Positions 34,224-49,225 are shown, counted from the stretch's first letter. The stretch is DNA of 64,000 nt from Flabesymbios commensalis (GCA_964017125.1 CAXHKU010000910.1:88284-152283), one strand, 5' to 3'. The notes: a model not told the origin generated them from the sequence alone. Made by a program: numbers and translations.

Positions 34224-37200
34224 ATAATGCAGTAACTCGACAACGGTTGGGCGTAGAAAAAAACTAAGCACACTTCATCGCAGTAGTTTTTCAAGGGCTT
34301 TTCAGAAATCATACTGATTTTTCTGTTTTTTGATTTTATGACGTCATCATTACGTAATAGGTTCACATCTGCTACTATAACTCAGTAACGGTTAGAGATA
34401 TAAGGTTTTTTTAATAGACGTTTAACAGGTACTTTTAGTCAAGCTTCTCAAAAAACAAAGAAAATTAAATATTGCTCTTATAGTTTTATCGTTATGACGT
34501 CATCACGATATGCGACACTTAGCCTTAATTCAATAACAATTAAAGATTCAACGCTTGCTTAAGAATGGCTTATTTACGACATTTTCCCATGCTTTCAGGA
34601 ACACTAATCAGATTGAAGCTATGTTGCTTATTCGCTGCGTTATGACGTCATGAATTTTTAATGTATTACCTATGGGGAAAAATCAACTTCCGGTTATTTG
34701 ACAGCTGATCTTGCTAGAGCTCCAAAAACTTTTGTGGTCCTTGATGGTGCCCTAAAGAGTTTGTATATAAAACTAGAAGAGGATCGGTTGAAAACTCTAG
34801 GAGATATGAGGTCCTGAAGGTGTAATGTATTAGCTATGGGGAAAAATGACTTCCGGTGTTTTTAAAGCTAAAGCTCTGTAAACTTGTAGAGTCTTGAAGG
34901 GTTTTCTAGAGGGTATGCATATAAAATTTTGGGTAGATCGGATGAAAACTCTTGGAGATATAGCGATTTTAAAATGGCGTAATGTATTTTGACTGGGAAA
35001 AATGGGACCTTTTACCCCGCATTCCTCAAAATCTGTTGGTCGGATTTGCTATAAAAACCATAGCACTTCTTCCTGATGCCTATCCAATATTTTGGCCAAG
35101 TTTTGTGTCTATGCATCAAATACTCTAGGAGAAATAGGGGCGCAAATTTCGAGTAGTGGAAGAAGATTAAAAATAATAATAATAATAATAATAATATAGT
35201 TGAAAGTATTTAAGGAAAAGAATAGTTTGGGCGGCTTCGCCCAAACTAATAATGCAGTAACTCGACAACGGTTGGGCGTAGAAAAAAACTAAGCACACTT
35301 CATCGCAGTAGTTTTTCAAGGGCTTTTCAGAAATCATACTGATTTTTCTGTTTTTTGATTTTATGACGTCATCATTACGTAATAGGTTCACATCTGCTAC
35401 TATAACTCAGTAACGGTTAGAGATATAAGGTTTTTTTAATAGACGTTTAACAGGTACTTTTAGTCAAGCTTCTCAAAAAACAAAGAAAATTAAATATTGC
35501 TCTTATAGTTTTATCGTTATGACGTCATCACGATATGCGACACTTAGCCTTAATTCAATAACAATTAAAGATTCAACGCTTGCTTAAGAATGGCTTATTT
35601 ACGACATTTTCCCATGCTTTCAGGAACACTAATCAGATTGAAGCTATGTTGCTTATTCGCTGCGTTATGACGTCATGAATTTTTAATGTATTACCTATGG
35701 GGAAAAATCAACTTCCGGTTATTTGACAGCTGATCTTGCTAGAGCTCCAAAAACTTTTGTGGTCCTTGATGGTGCCCTAAAGAGTTTGTATATAAAACTA
35801 GAAGAGGATCGGTTGAAAACTCTAGGAGATATGAGGTCCTGAAGGTGTAATGTATTAGCTATGGGGAAAAATGACTTCCGGTGTTTTTAAAGCTAAAGCT
35901 CTGTAAACTTGTAGAGTCTTGAAGGGTTTTCTAGAGGGTATGCATATAAAATTTTGGGTAGATCGGATGAAAACTCTTGGAGATATAGCGATTTTAAAAT
36001 GGCGTAATGTATTTTGACTGGGAAAAATGGGACCTTTTACCCCGCATTCCTCAAAATCTGTTGGTCGGATTTGCTATAAAAACCATAGCACTTCTTCCTG
36101 ATGCCTATCCAATATTTTGGCCAAGTTTTGTGTCTATGCATCAAATACTCTAGGAGAAATAGGGGCGCAAATTTCGAGTAGTGGAAGAAGATTAAAAATA
36201 ATAATAATAATAATAATAATATAGTTGAAAGTATTTAAGGAAAAGAATAGTTTGGGCGGCTTCGCCCAAACTAATAATGCAGTAACTCGACAACGGTTGG
36301 GCGTAGAAAAAAACTAAGCACACTTCATCGCAGTAGTTTTTCAAGGGCTTTTCAGAAATCATACTGATTTTTCTGTTTTTTGATTTTATGACGTCATCAT
36401 TACGTAATAGGTTCACATCTGCTACTATAACTCAGTAACGGTTAGAGATATAAGGTTTTTTTAATAGACGTTTAACAGGTACTTTTAGTCAAGCTTCTCA
36501 AAAAACAAAGAAAATTAAATATTGCTCTTATAGTTTTATCGTTATGACGTCATCACGATATGCGACACTTAGCCTTAATTCAATAACAATTAAAGATTCA
36601 ACGCTTGCTTAAGAATGGCTTATTTACGACATTTTCCCATGCTTTCAGGAACACTAATCAGATTGAAGCTATGTTGCTTATTCGCTGCGTTATGACGTCA
36701 TGAATTTTTAATGTATTACCTATGGGGAAAAATCAACTTCCGGTTATTTGACAGCTGATCTTGCTAGAGCTCCAAAAACTTTTGTGGTCCTTGATGGTGC
36801 CCTAAAGAGTTTGTATATAAAACTAGAAGAGGATCGGTTGAAAACTCTAGGAGATATGAGGTCCTGAAGGTGTAATGTATTAGCTATGGGGAAAAATGAC
36901 TTCCGGTGTTTTTAAAGCTAAAGCTCTGTAAACTTGTAGAGTCTTGAAGGGTTTTCTAGAGGGTATGCATATAAAATTTTGGGTAGATCGGATGAAAACT
37001 CTTGGAGATATAGCGATTTTAAAATGGCGTAATGTATTTTGACTGGGAAAAATGGGACCTTTTACCCCGCATTCCTCAAAATCTGTTGGTCGGATTTGCT
37101 ATAAAAACCATAGCACTTCTTCCTGATGCCTATCCAATATTTTGGCCAAGTTTTGTGTCTATGCATCAAATACTCTAGGAGAAATAGGGGCGCAAATTTC

Positions 37201-40200
37201 GAGTAGTGGAAGAAGATTAAAAATAATAATAATAATAATAATAATATAGTTGAAAGTATTTAAGGAAAAGAATAGTTTGGGCGGCTTCGCCCAAACTAAT
37301 AATGCAGTAACTCGACAACGGTTGGGCGTAGAAAAAAACTAAGCACACTTCATCGCAGTAGTTTTTCAAGGGCTTTTCAGAAATCATACTGATTTTTCTG
37401 TTTTTTGATTTTATGACGTCATCATTACGTAATAGGTTCACATCTGCTACTATAACTCAGTAACGGTTAGAGATATAAGGTTTTTTTAATAGACGTTTAA
37501 CAGGTACTTTTAGTCAAGCTTCTCAAAAAACAAAGAAAATTAAATATTGCTCTTATAGTTTTATCGTTATGACGTCATCACGATATGCGACACTTAGCCT
37601 TAATTCAATAACAATTAAAGATTCAACGCTTGCTTAAGAATGGCTTATTTACGACATTTTCCCATGCTTTCAGGAACACTAATCAGATTGAAGCTATGTT
37701 GCTTATTCGCTGCGTTATGACGTCATGAATTTTTAATGTATTACCTATGGGGAAAAATCAACTTCCGGTTATTTGACAGCTGATCTTGCTAGAGCTCCAA
37801 AAACTTTTGTGGTCCTTGATGGTGCCCTAAAGAGTTTGTATATAAAACTAGAAGAGGATCGGTTGAAAACTCTAGGAGATATGAGGTCCTGAAGGTGTAA
37901 TGTATTAGCTATGGGGAAAAATGACTTCCGGTGTTTTTAAAGCTAAAGCTCTGTAAACTTGTAGAGTCTTGAAGGGTTTTCTAGAGGGTATGCATATAAA
38001 ATTTTGGGTAGATCGGATGAAAACTCTTGGAGATATAGCGATTTTAAAATGGCGTAATGTATTTTGACTGGGAAAAATGGGACCTTTTACCCCGCATTCC
38101 TCAAAATCTGTTGGTCGGATTTGCTATAAAAACCATAGCACTTCTTCCTGATGCCTATCCAATATTTTGGCCAAGTTTTGTGTCTATGCATCAAATACTC
38201 TAGGAGAAATAGGGGCGCAAATTTCGAGTAGTGGAAGAAGATTAAAAATAATAATAATAATAATAATAATATAGTTGAAAGTATTTAAGGAAAAGAATAG
38301 TTTGGGCGGCTTCGCCCAAACTAATAATGCAGTAACTCGACAACGGTTGGGCGTAGAAAAAAACTAAGCACACTTCATCGCAGTAGTTTTTCAAGGGCTT
38401 TTCAGAAATCATACTGATTTTTCTGTTTTTTGATTTTATGACGTCATCATTACGTAATAGGTTCACATCTGCTACTATAACTCAGTAACGGTTAGAGATA
38501 TAAGGTTTTTTTAATAGACGTTTAACAGGTACTTTTAGTCAAGCTTCTCAAAAAACAAAGAAAATTAAATATTGCTCTTATAGTTTTATCGTTATGACGT
38601 CATCACGATATGCGACACTTAGCCTTAATTCAATAACAATTAAAGATTCAACGCTTGCTTAAGAATGGCTTATTTACGACATTTTCCCATGCTTTCAGGA
38701 ACACTAATCAGATTGAAGCTATGTTGCTTATTCGCTGCGTTATGACGTCATGAATTTTTAATGTATTACCTATGGGGAAAAATCAACTTCCGGTTATTTG
38801 ACAGCTGATCTTGCTAGAGCTCCAAAAACTTTTGTGGTCCTTGATGGTGCCCTAAAGAGTTTGTATATAAAACTAGAAGAGGATCGGTTGAAAACTCTAG
38901 GAGATATGAGGTCCTGAAGGTGTAATGTATTAGCTATGGGGAAAAATGACTTCCGGTGTTTTTAAAGCTAAAGCTCTGTAAACTTGTAGAGTCTTGAAGG
39001 GTTTTCTAGAGGGTATGCATATAAAATTTTGGGTAGATCGGATGAAAACTCTTGGAGATATAGCGATTTTAAAATGGCGTAATGTATTTTGACTGGGAAA
39101 AATGGGACCTTTTACCCCGCATTCCTCAAAATCTGTTGGTCGGATTTGCTATAAAAACCATAGCACTTCTTCCTGATGCCTATCCAATATTTTGGCCAAG
39201 TTTTGTGTCTATGCATCAAATACTCTAGGAGAAATAGGGGCGCAAATTTCGAGTAGTGGAAGAAGATTAAAAATAATAATAATAATAATAATAATATAGT
39301 TGAAAGTATTTAAGGAAAAGAATAGTTTGGGCGGCTTCGCCCAAACTAATAATGCAGTAACTCGACAACGGTTGGGCGTAGAAAAAAACTAAGCACACTT
39401 CATCGCAGTAGTTTTTCAAGGGCTTTTCAGAAATCATACTGATTTTTCTGTTTTTTGATTTTATGACGTCATCATTACGTAATAGGTTCACATCTGCTAC
39501 TATAACTCAGTAACGGTTAGAGATATAAGGTTTTTTTAATAGACGTTTAACAGGTACTTTTAGTCAAGCTTCTCAAAAAACAAAGAAAATTAAATATTGC
39601 TCTTATAGTTTTATCGTTATGACGTCATCACGATATGCGACACTTAGCCTTAATTCAATAACAATTAAAGATTCAACGCTTGCTTAAGAATGGCTTATTT
39701 ACGACATTTTCCCATGCTTTCAGGAACACTAATCAGATTGAAGCTATGTTGCTTATTCGCTGCGTTATGACGTCATGAATTTTTAATGTATTACCTATGG
39801 GGAAAAATCAACTTCCGGTTATTTGACAGCTGATCTTGCTAGAGCTCCAAAAACTTTTGTGGTCCTTGATGGTGCCCTAAAGAGTTTGTATATAAAACTA
39901 GAAGAGGATCGGTTGAAAACTCTAGGAGATATGAGGTCCTGAAGGTGTAATGTATTAGCTATGGGGAAAAATGACTTCCGGTGTTTTTAAAGCTAAAGCT
40001 CTGTAAACTTGTAGAGTCTTGAAGGGTTTTCTAGAGGGTATGCATATAAAATTTTGGGTAGATCGGATGAAAACTCTTGGAGATATAGCGATTTTAAAAT
40101 GGCGTAATGTATTTTGACTGGGAAAAATGGGACCTTTTACCCCGCATTCCTCAAAATCTGTTGGTCGGATTTGCTATAAAAACCATAGCACTTCTTCCTG

Positions 40201-43200
40201 ATGCCTATCCAATATTTTGGCCAAGTTTTGTGTCTATGCATCAAATACTCTAGGAGAAATAGGGGCGCAAATTTCGAGTAGTGGAAGAAGATTAAAAATA
40301 ATAATAATAATAATAATAATATAGTTGAAAGTATTTAAGGAAAAGAATAGTTTGGGCGGCTTCGCCCAAACTAATAATGCAGTAACTCGACAACGGTTGG
40401 GCGTAGAAAAAAACTAAGCACACTTCATCGCAGTAGTTTTTCAAGGGCTTTTCAGAAATCATACTGATTTTTCTGTTTTTTGATTTTATGACGTCATCAT
40501 TACGTAATAGGTTCACATCTGCTACTATAACTCAGTAACGGTTAGAGATATAAGGTTTTTTTAATAGACGTTTAACAGGTACTTTTAGTCAAGCTTCTCA
40601 AAAAACAAAGAAAATTAAATATTGCTCTTATAGTTTTATCGTTATGACGTCATCACGATATGCGACACTTAGCCTTAATTCAATAACAATTAAAGATTCA
40701 ACGCTTGCTTAAGAATGGCTTATTTACGACATTTTCCCATGCTTTCAGGAACACTAATCAGATTGAAGCTATGTTGCTTATTCGCTGCGTTATGACGTCA
40801 TGAATTTTTAATGTATTACCTATGGGGAAAAATCAACTTCCGGTTATTTGACAGCTGATCTTGCTAGAGCTCCAAAAACTTTTGTGGTCCTTGATGGTGC
40901 CCTAAAGAGTTTGTATATAAAACTAGAAGAGGATCGGTTGAAAACTCTAGGAGATATGAGGTCCTGAAGGTGTAATGTATTAGCTATGGGGAAAAATGAC
41001 TTCCGGTGTTTTTAAAGCTAAAGCTCTGTAAACTTGTAGAGTCTTGAAGGGTTTTCTAGAGGGTATGCATATAAAATTTTGGGTAGATCGGATGAAAACT
41101 CTTGGAGATATAGCGATTTTAAAATGGCGTAATGTATTTTGACTGGGAAAAATGGGACCTTTTACCCCGCATTCCTCAAAATCTGTTGGTCGGATTTGCT
41201 ATAAAAACCATAGCACTTCTTCCTGATGCCTATCCAATATTTTGGCCAAGTTTTGTGTCTATGCATCAAATACTCTAGGAGAAATAGGGGCGCAAATTTC
41301 GAGTAGTGGAAGAAGATTAAAAATAATAATAATAATAATAATAATATAGTTGAAAGTATTTAAGGAAAAGAATAGTTTGGGCGGCTTCGCCCAAACTAAT
41401 AATGCAGTAACTCGACAACGGTTGGGCGTAGAAAAAAACTAAGCACACTTCATCGCAGTAGTTTTTCAAGGGCTTTTCAGAAATCATACTGATTTTTCTG
41501 TTTTTTGATTTTATGACGTCATCATTACGTAATAGGTTCACATCTGCTACTATAACTCAGTAACGGTTAGAGATATAAGGTTTTTTTAATAGACGTTTAA
41601 CAGGTACTTTTAGTCAAGCTTCTCAAAAAACAAAGAAAATTAAATATTGCTCTTATAGTTTTATCGTTATGACGTCATCACGATATGCGACACTTAGCCT
41701 TAATTCAATAACAATTAAAGATTCAACGCTTGCTTAAGAATGGCTTATTTACGACATTTTCCCATGCTTTCAGGAACACTAATCAGATTGAAGCTATGTT
41801 GCTTATTCGCTGCGTTATGACGTCATGAATTTTTAATGTATTACCTATGGGGAAAAATCAACTTCCGGTTATTTGACAGCTGATCTTGCTAGAGCTCCAA
41901 AAACTTTTGTGGTCCTTGATGGTGCCCTAAAGAGTTTGTATATAAAACTAGAAGAGGATCGGTTGAAAACTCTAGGAGATATGAGGTCCTGAAGGTGTAA
42001 TGTATTAGCTATGGGGAAAAATGACTTCCGGTGTTTTTAAAGCTAAAGCTCTGTAAACTTGTAGAGTCTTGAAGGGTTTTCTAGAGGGTATGCATATAAA
42101 ATTTTGGGTAGATCGGATGAAAACTCTTGGAGATATAGCGATTTTAAAATGGCGTAATGTATTTTGACTGGGAAAAATGGGACCTTTTACCCCGCATTCC
42201 TCAAAATCTGTTGGTCGGATTTGCTATAAAAACCATAGCACTTCTTCCTGATGCCTATCCAATATTTTGGCCAAGTTTTGTGTCTATGCATCAAATACTC
42301 TAGGAGAAATAGGGGCGCAAATTTCGAGTAGTGGAAGAAGATTAAAAATAATAATAATAATAATAATAATATAGTTGAAAGTATTTAAGGAAAAGAATAG
42401 TTTGGGCGGCTTCGCCCAAACTAATAATGCAGTAACTCGACAACGGTTGGGCGTAGAAAAAAACTAAGCACACTTCATCGCAGTAGTTTTTCAAGGGCTT
42501 TTCAGAAATCATACTGATTTTTCTGTTTTTTGATTTTATGACGTCATCATTACGTAATAGGTTCACATCTGCTACTATAACTCAGTAACGGTTAGAGATA
42601 TAAGGTTTTTTTAATAGACGTTTAACAGGTACTTTTAGTCAAGCTTCTCAAAAAACAAAGAAAATTAAATATTGCTCTTATAGTTTTATCGTTATGACGT
42701 CATCACGATATGCGACACTTAGCCTTAATTCAATAACAATTAAAGATTCAACGCTTGCTTAAGAATGGCTTATTTACGACATTTTCCCATGCTTTCAGGA
42801 ACACTAATCAGATTGAAGCTATGTTGCTTATTCGCTGCGTTATGACGTCATGAATTTTTAATGTATTACCTATGGGGAAAAATCAACTTCCGGTTATTTG
42901 ACAGCTGATCTTGCTAGAGCTCCAAAAACTTTTGTGGTCCTTGATGGTGCCCTAAAGAGTTTGTATATAAAACTAGAAGAGGATCGGTTGAAAACTCTAG
43001 GAGATATGAGGTCCTGAAGGTGTAATGTATTAGCTATGGGGAAAAATGACTTCCGGTGTTTTTAAAGCTAAAGCTCTGTAAACTTGTAGAGTCTTGAAGG
43101 GTTTTCTAGAGGGTATGCATATAAAATTTTGGGTAGATCGGATGAAAACTCTTGGAGATATAGCGATTTTAAAATGGCGTAATGTATTTTGACTGGGAAA

Positions 43201-46200
43201 AATGGGACCTTTTACCCCGCATTCCTCAAAATCTGTTGGTCGGATTTGCTATAAAAACCATAGCACTTCTTCCTGATGCCTATCCAATATTTTGGCCAAG
43301 TTTTGTGTCTATGCATCAAATACTCTAGGAGAAATAGGGGCGCAAATTTCGAGTAGTGGAAGAAGATTAAAAATAATAATAATAATAATAATAATATAGT
43401 TGAAAGTATTTAAGGAAAAGAATAGTTTGGGCGGCTTCGCCCAAACTAATAATGCAGTAACTCGACAACGGTTGGGCGTAGAAAAAAACTAAGCACACTT
43501 CATCGCAGTAGTTTTTCAAGGGCTTTTCAGAAATCATACTGATTTTTCTGTTTTTTGATTTTATGACGTCATCATTACGTAATAGGTTCACATCTGCTAC
43601 TATAACTCAGTAACGGTTAGAGATATAAGGTTTTTTTAATAGACGTTTAACAGGTACTTTTAGTCAAGCTTCTCAAAAAACAAAGAAAATTAAATATTGC
43701 TCTTATAGTTTTATCGTTATGACGTCATCACGATATGCGACACTTAGCCTTAATTCAATAACAATTAAAGATTCAACGCTTGCTTAAGAATGGCTTATTT
43801 ACGACATTTTCCCATGCTTTCAGGAACACTAATCAGATTGAAGCTATGTTGCTTATTCGCTGCGTTATGACGTCATGAATTTTTAATGTATTACCTATGG
43901 GGAAAAATCAACTTCCGGTTATTTGACAGCTGATCTTGCTAGAGCTCCAAAAACTTTTGTGGTCCTTGATGGTGCCCTAAAGAGTTTGTATATAAAACTA
44001 GAAGAGGATCGGTTGAAAACTCTAGGAGATATGAGGTCCTGAAGGTGTAATGTATTAGCTATGGGGAAAAATGACTTCCGGTGTTTTTAAAGCTAAAGCT
44101 CTGTAAACTTGTAGAGTCTTGAAGGGTTTTCTAGAGGGTATGCATATAAAATTTTGGGTAGATCGGATGAAAACTCTTGGAGATATAGCGATTTTAAAAT
44201 GGCGTAATGTATTTTGACTGGGAAAAATGGGACCTTTTACCCCGCATTCCTCAAAATCTGTTGGTCGGATTTGCTATAAAAACCATAGCACTTCTTCCTG
44301 ATGCCTATCCAATATTTTGGCCAAGTTTTGTGTCTATGCATCAAATACTCTAGGAGAAATAGGGGCGCAAATTTCGAGTAGTGGAAGAAGATTAAAAATA
44401 ATAATAATAATAATAATAATATAGTTGAAAGTATTTAAGGAAAAGAATAGTTTGGGCGGCTTCGCCCAAACTAATAATGCAGTAACTCGACAACGGTTGG
44501 GCGTAGAAAAAAACTAAGCACACTTCATCGCAGTAGTTTTTCAAGGGCTTTTCAGAAATCATACTGATTTTTCTGTTTTTTGATTTTATGACGTCATCAT
44601 TACGTAATAGGTTCACATCTGCTACTATAACTCAGTAACGGTTAGAGATATAAGGTTTTTTTAATAGACGTTTAACAGGTACTTTTAGTCAAGCTTCTCA
44701 AAAAACAAAGAAAATTAAATATTGCTCTTATAGTTTTATCGTTATGACGTCATCACGATATGCGACACTTAGCCTTAATTCAATAACAATTAAAGATTCA
44801 ACGCTTGCTTAAGAATGGCTTATTTACGACATTTTCCCATGCTTTCAGGAACACTAATCAGATTGAAGCTATGTTGCTTATTCGCTGCGTTATGACGTCA
44901 TGAATTTTTAATGTATTACCTATGGGGAAAAATCAACTTCCGGTTATTTGACAGCTGATCTTGCTAGAGCTCCAAAAACTTTTGTGGTCCTTGATGGTGC
45001 CCTAAAGAGTTTGTATATAAAACTAGAAGAGGATCGGTTGAAAACTCTAGGAGATATGAGGTCCTGAAGGTGTAATGTATTAGCTATGGGGAAAAATGAC
45101 TTCCGGTGTTTTTAAAGCTAAAGCTCTGTAAACTTGTAGAGTCTTGAAGGGTTTTCTAGAGGGTATGCATATAAAATTTTGGGTAGATCGGATGAAAACT
45201 CTTGGAGATATAGCGATTTTAAAATGGCGTAATGTATTTTGACTGGGAAAAATGGGACCTTTTACCCCGCATTCCTCAAAATCTGTTGGTCGGATTTGCT
45301 ATAAAAACCATAGCACTTCTTCCTGATGCCTATCCAATATTTTGGCCAAGTTTTGTGTCTATGCATCAAATACTCTAGGAGAAATAGGGGCGCAAATTTC
45401 GAGTAGTGGAAGAAGATTAAAAATAATAATAATAATAATAATAATATAGTTGAAAGTATTTAAGGAAAAGAATAGTTTGGGCGGCTTCGCCCAAACTAAT
45501 AATGCAGTAACTCGACAACGGTTGGGCGTAGAAAAAAACTAAGCACACTTCATCGCAGTAGTTTTTCAAGGGCTTTTCAGAAATCATACTGATTTTTCTG
45601 TTTTTTGATTTTATGACGTCATCATTACGTAATAGGTTCACATCTGCTACTATAACTCAGTAACGGTTAGAGATATAAGGTTTTTTTAATAGACGTTTAA
45701 CAGGTACTTTTAGTCAAGCTTCTCAAAAAACAAAGAAAATTAAATATTGCTCTTATAGTTTTATCGTTATGACGTCATCACGATATGCGACACTTAGCCT
45801 TAATTCAATAACAATTAAAGATTCAACGCTTGCTTAAGAATGGCTTATTTACGACATTTTCCCATGCTTTCAGGAACACTAATCAGATTGAAGCTATGTT
45901 GCTTATTCGCTGCGTTATGACGTCATGAATTTTTAATGTATTACCTATGGGGAAAAATCAACTTCCGGTTATTTGACAGCTGATCTTGCTAGAGCTCCAA
46001 AAACTTTTGTGGTCCTTGATGGTGCCCTAAAGAGTTTGTATATAAAACTAGAAGAGGATCGGTTGAAAACTCTAGGAGATATGAGGTCCTGAAGGTGTAA
46101 TGTATTAGCTATGGGGAAAAATGACTTCCGGTGTTTTTAAAGCTAAAGCTCTGTAAACTTGCAGAGTCTTGAAGGGTTTTCTAGAGGGTATGCATATAAA

Positions 46201-48513
46201 ATTTTGGGTAGATCGGATGAAAACTCTTGGAGATATAGCGATTTTAAAATGGCGTAATGTATTTTGACTGGGAAAAATGGGACCTTTTACCCCGCATTCC
46301 TCAAAATCTGTTGGTCGGATTTGCTATAAAAACCATAGCACTTCTTCCTGATGCCTATCCAATATTTTGGCCAAGTTTTGTGTCTATGCATCAAATACTC
46401 TAGGAGAAATAGGGGCGCAAATTTCGAGTAGTGGAAGAAGATTAAAAATAATAATAATAATAATAATAATATAGTTGAAAGTATTTAAGGAAAAGAATAG
46501 TTTGGGCGGCTTCGCCCAAACTAATAATGCAGTAACTCGACAACGGTTGGGCGTAGAAAAAAACTAAGCACACTTCATCGCAGTAGTTTTTCAAGGGCTT
46601 TTCAGAAATCATACTGATTTTTCTGTTTTTTGATTTTATGACGTCATCATTACGTAATAGGTTCACATCTGCTACTATAACTCAGTAACGGTTAGAGATA
46701 TAAGGTTTTTTTAATAGACGTTTAACAGGTACTTTTAGTCAAGCTTCTCAAAAAACAAAGAAAATTAAATATTGCTCTTATAGTTTTATCGTTATGACGT
46801 CATCACGATATGCGACACTTAGCCTTAATTCAATAACAATTAAAGATTCAACGCTTGCTTAAGAATGGCTTATTTACGACATTTTCCCATGCTTTCAGGA
46901 ACACTAATCAGATTGAAGCTATGTTGCTTATTCGCTGCGTTATGACGTCATGAATTTTTAATGTATTACCTATGGGGAAAAATCAACTTCCGGTTATTTG
47001 ACAGCTGATCTTGCTAGAGCTCCAAAAACTTTTGTGGTCCTTGATGGTGCCCTAAAGAGTTTGTATATAAAACTAGAAGAGGATCGGTTGAAAACTCTAG
47101 GAGATATGAGGTCCTGAAGGTGTAATGTATTAGCTATGGGGAAAAATGACTTCCGGTGTTTTTAAAGCTAAAGCTCTGTAAACTTGTAGAGTCTTGAAGG
47201 GTTTTCTAGAGGGTATGCATATAAAATTTTGGGTAGATCGGATGAAAACTCTTGGAGATATAGCGATTTTAAAATGGCGTAATGTATTTTGACTGGGAAA
47301 AATGGGACCTTTTACCCCGCATTCCTCAAAATCTGTTGGTCGGATTTGCTATAAAAACCATAGCACTTCTTCCTGATGCCTATCCAATATTTTGGCCAAG
47401 TTTTGTGTCTATGCATCAAATACTCTAGGAGAAATAGGGGCGCAAATTTCGAGTAGTGGAAGAAGATTAAAAATAATAATAATAATAATAATAATATAGT
47501 TGAAAGTATTTAAGGAAAAGAATAGTTTGGGCGGCTTCGCCCAAACTAATAATGCAGTAACTCGACAACGGTTGGGCGTAGAAAAAAACTAAGCACACTT
47601 CATCGCAGTAGTTTTTCAAGGGCTTTTCAGAAATCATACTGATTTTTCTGTTTTTTGATTTTATGACGTCATCATTACGTAATAGGTTCACATCTGCTAC
47701 TATAACTCAGTAACGGTTAGAGATATAAGGTTTTTTTAATAGACGTTTAACAGGTACTTTTAGTCAAGCTTCTCAAAAAACAAAGAAAATTAAATATTGC
47801 TCTTATAGTTTTATCGTTATGACGTCATCACGATATGCGACACTTAGCCTTAATTCAATAACAATTAAAGATTCAACGCTTGCTTAAGAATGGCTTATTT
47901 ACGACATTTTCCCATGCTTTCAGGAACACTAATCAGATTGAAGCTATGTTGCTTATTCGCTGCGTTATGACGTCATGAATTTTTAATGTATTACCTATGG
48001 GGAAAAATCAACTTCCGGTTATTTGACAGCTGATCTTGCTAGAGCTCCAAAAACTTTTGTGGTCCTTGATGGTGCCCTAAAGAGTTTGTATATAAAACTA
48101 GAAGAGGATCGGTTGAAAACTCTAGGAGATATGAGGTCCTGAAGGTGTAATGTATTAGCTATGGGGAAAAATGACTTCCGGTGTTTTTAAAGCTAAAGCT
48201 CTGTAAACTTGTAGAGTCTTGAAGGGTTTTCTAGAGGGTATGCATATAAAATTTTGGGTAGATCGGATGAAAACTCTTGGAGATATAGCGATTTTAAAAT
48301 GGCGTAATGTATTTTGACTGGGAAAAATGGGACCTTTTACCCCGCATTCCTCAAAATCTGTTGGTCGGATTTGCTATAAAAACCATAGCACTTCTTCCTG
48401 ATGCCTATCCAATATTTTGGCCAAGTTTTGTGTCTATGCATCAAATACTCTAGGAGAAATAGGGGCGCAAATTTCGAGTAGTGGAAGAAGATTAAAAATA
48501 ATAATAATAATAA
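34148..48513. repeat. Satellite array 2, type B block: 1025-bp monomers
   Basis: After the junction and a leading partial, full monomers start at 34991 and every 1025 bp to 47291, with a last partial from 48316 that stops in the TAA tract. The monomers look identical except for a single C at 46162 where all others have T. Compared with type A, the part from GACTGGG through the hairpin to the first TGACGTCA is nearly identical. The following roughly 600 bp differs by about 15-20 percent by eye. All three TGACGTCA sites are kept (35364, 35520 and 35668 in the first full monomer). The repeated 74-residue minus-strand frame ends in Tyr codons of the TAA tract and is not a gene. Confidence 0.95.
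35364..35675. promoter_or_regulatory. Triplet of CRE-type palindromes (representative type B monomer)
   Basis: TGACGTCA lies at 35364-35371, 35520-35527 and 35668-35675. The 156 and 148 bp spacings equal those in type A even though the sequence between sites two and three differs at about one base in five. All three remain centred in ATGACGTCAT. This is the clearest evidence in the window for sequence kept against background change, though homogenisation between arrays could also contribute. Confidence 0.6.
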
Positions 48514-48571
48514 CTAGAGGGACCTGTGCCAAGAAGGCACAGGAAGTTTGGGCGCCTAAAAAAATATCTAG
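48514..48571 (+). other. Right arm with terminal hairpin and CTAG end (copy 2)
   Basis: Follows the TAA tract of the last B partial directly. The stem CCTGTGCC / GGCACAGG lies at 48523-48530 with 48536-48543, and CTAG at 48568-48571 is followed by T. It has the same 58-bp length as copy 1 with few changes. Two arrays of different monomer type (C and B) ending on the same arm at the same monomer phase argue that this is a fixed structural boundary. Confidence 0.55.
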
Positions 48572-49225
48572 TCTCTGAGAGATGTAGATTTTGGTCTACT
48601 AACCCTTACAACGCTGAAATATTTTTGCATAAACCATGGATGCATAAAACAAACAAAAATGGGTAATTTTACATGAAATTAGTGTCCCCAGGAATCAAAA
48701 AGTCCAGATTTTGAATTAAATATAAGAAGATTTAAAACAAATAGTGCAACTTCATGTTTAAGCTTTATTATTTAATAATGTTTAGATAATTTATAAAACA
48801 ATATATGTATATATGGTTTTATAAGAGCTTTATATCATGGAAACATGCAAAATGGCATGTCCCCAGAGAAAATGCCACTATTTAAAACTTCACTCAAGGA
48901 TACAAATACACAATAGAATTTTAATAATTACATTTGATGAATATACATGTCCCCACATTTGCACTCTACCCCGTTACCATGATTGTAGCATGCCCCATCA
49001 AGTGACTAATCATGAAGTAAAATTATATCAAGTGTAGTTTGACACACTGAAGGGATTTATACGAGTTTTTCACCTCGAAATAATTAATATTTGGTGAGTG
49101 ACAAGTTATTCGAAACAGGTATTACCAAAATGTTAGAAAATATTCCTAGCATTGTGGGTCTAAAAAACGATTTGGTTTTATGCTTGCTGGCCTAGAACAG
49201 CTGCTATGGGGACTATTTCCACCAG
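48572..49225. other. Right flank R2, relative of R1
   Basis: Non-coding DNA aligning with 13294-14051 at about 90 percent by eye. The 66-residue frame at 48837-49037 is not preserved as a matching open frame in the R1 relative and resembles no protein I recognise, so it is not called. The flank then jumps to sequence equivalent to about 15743, skipping some 1.7 kb of R1. Confidence 0.6.
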
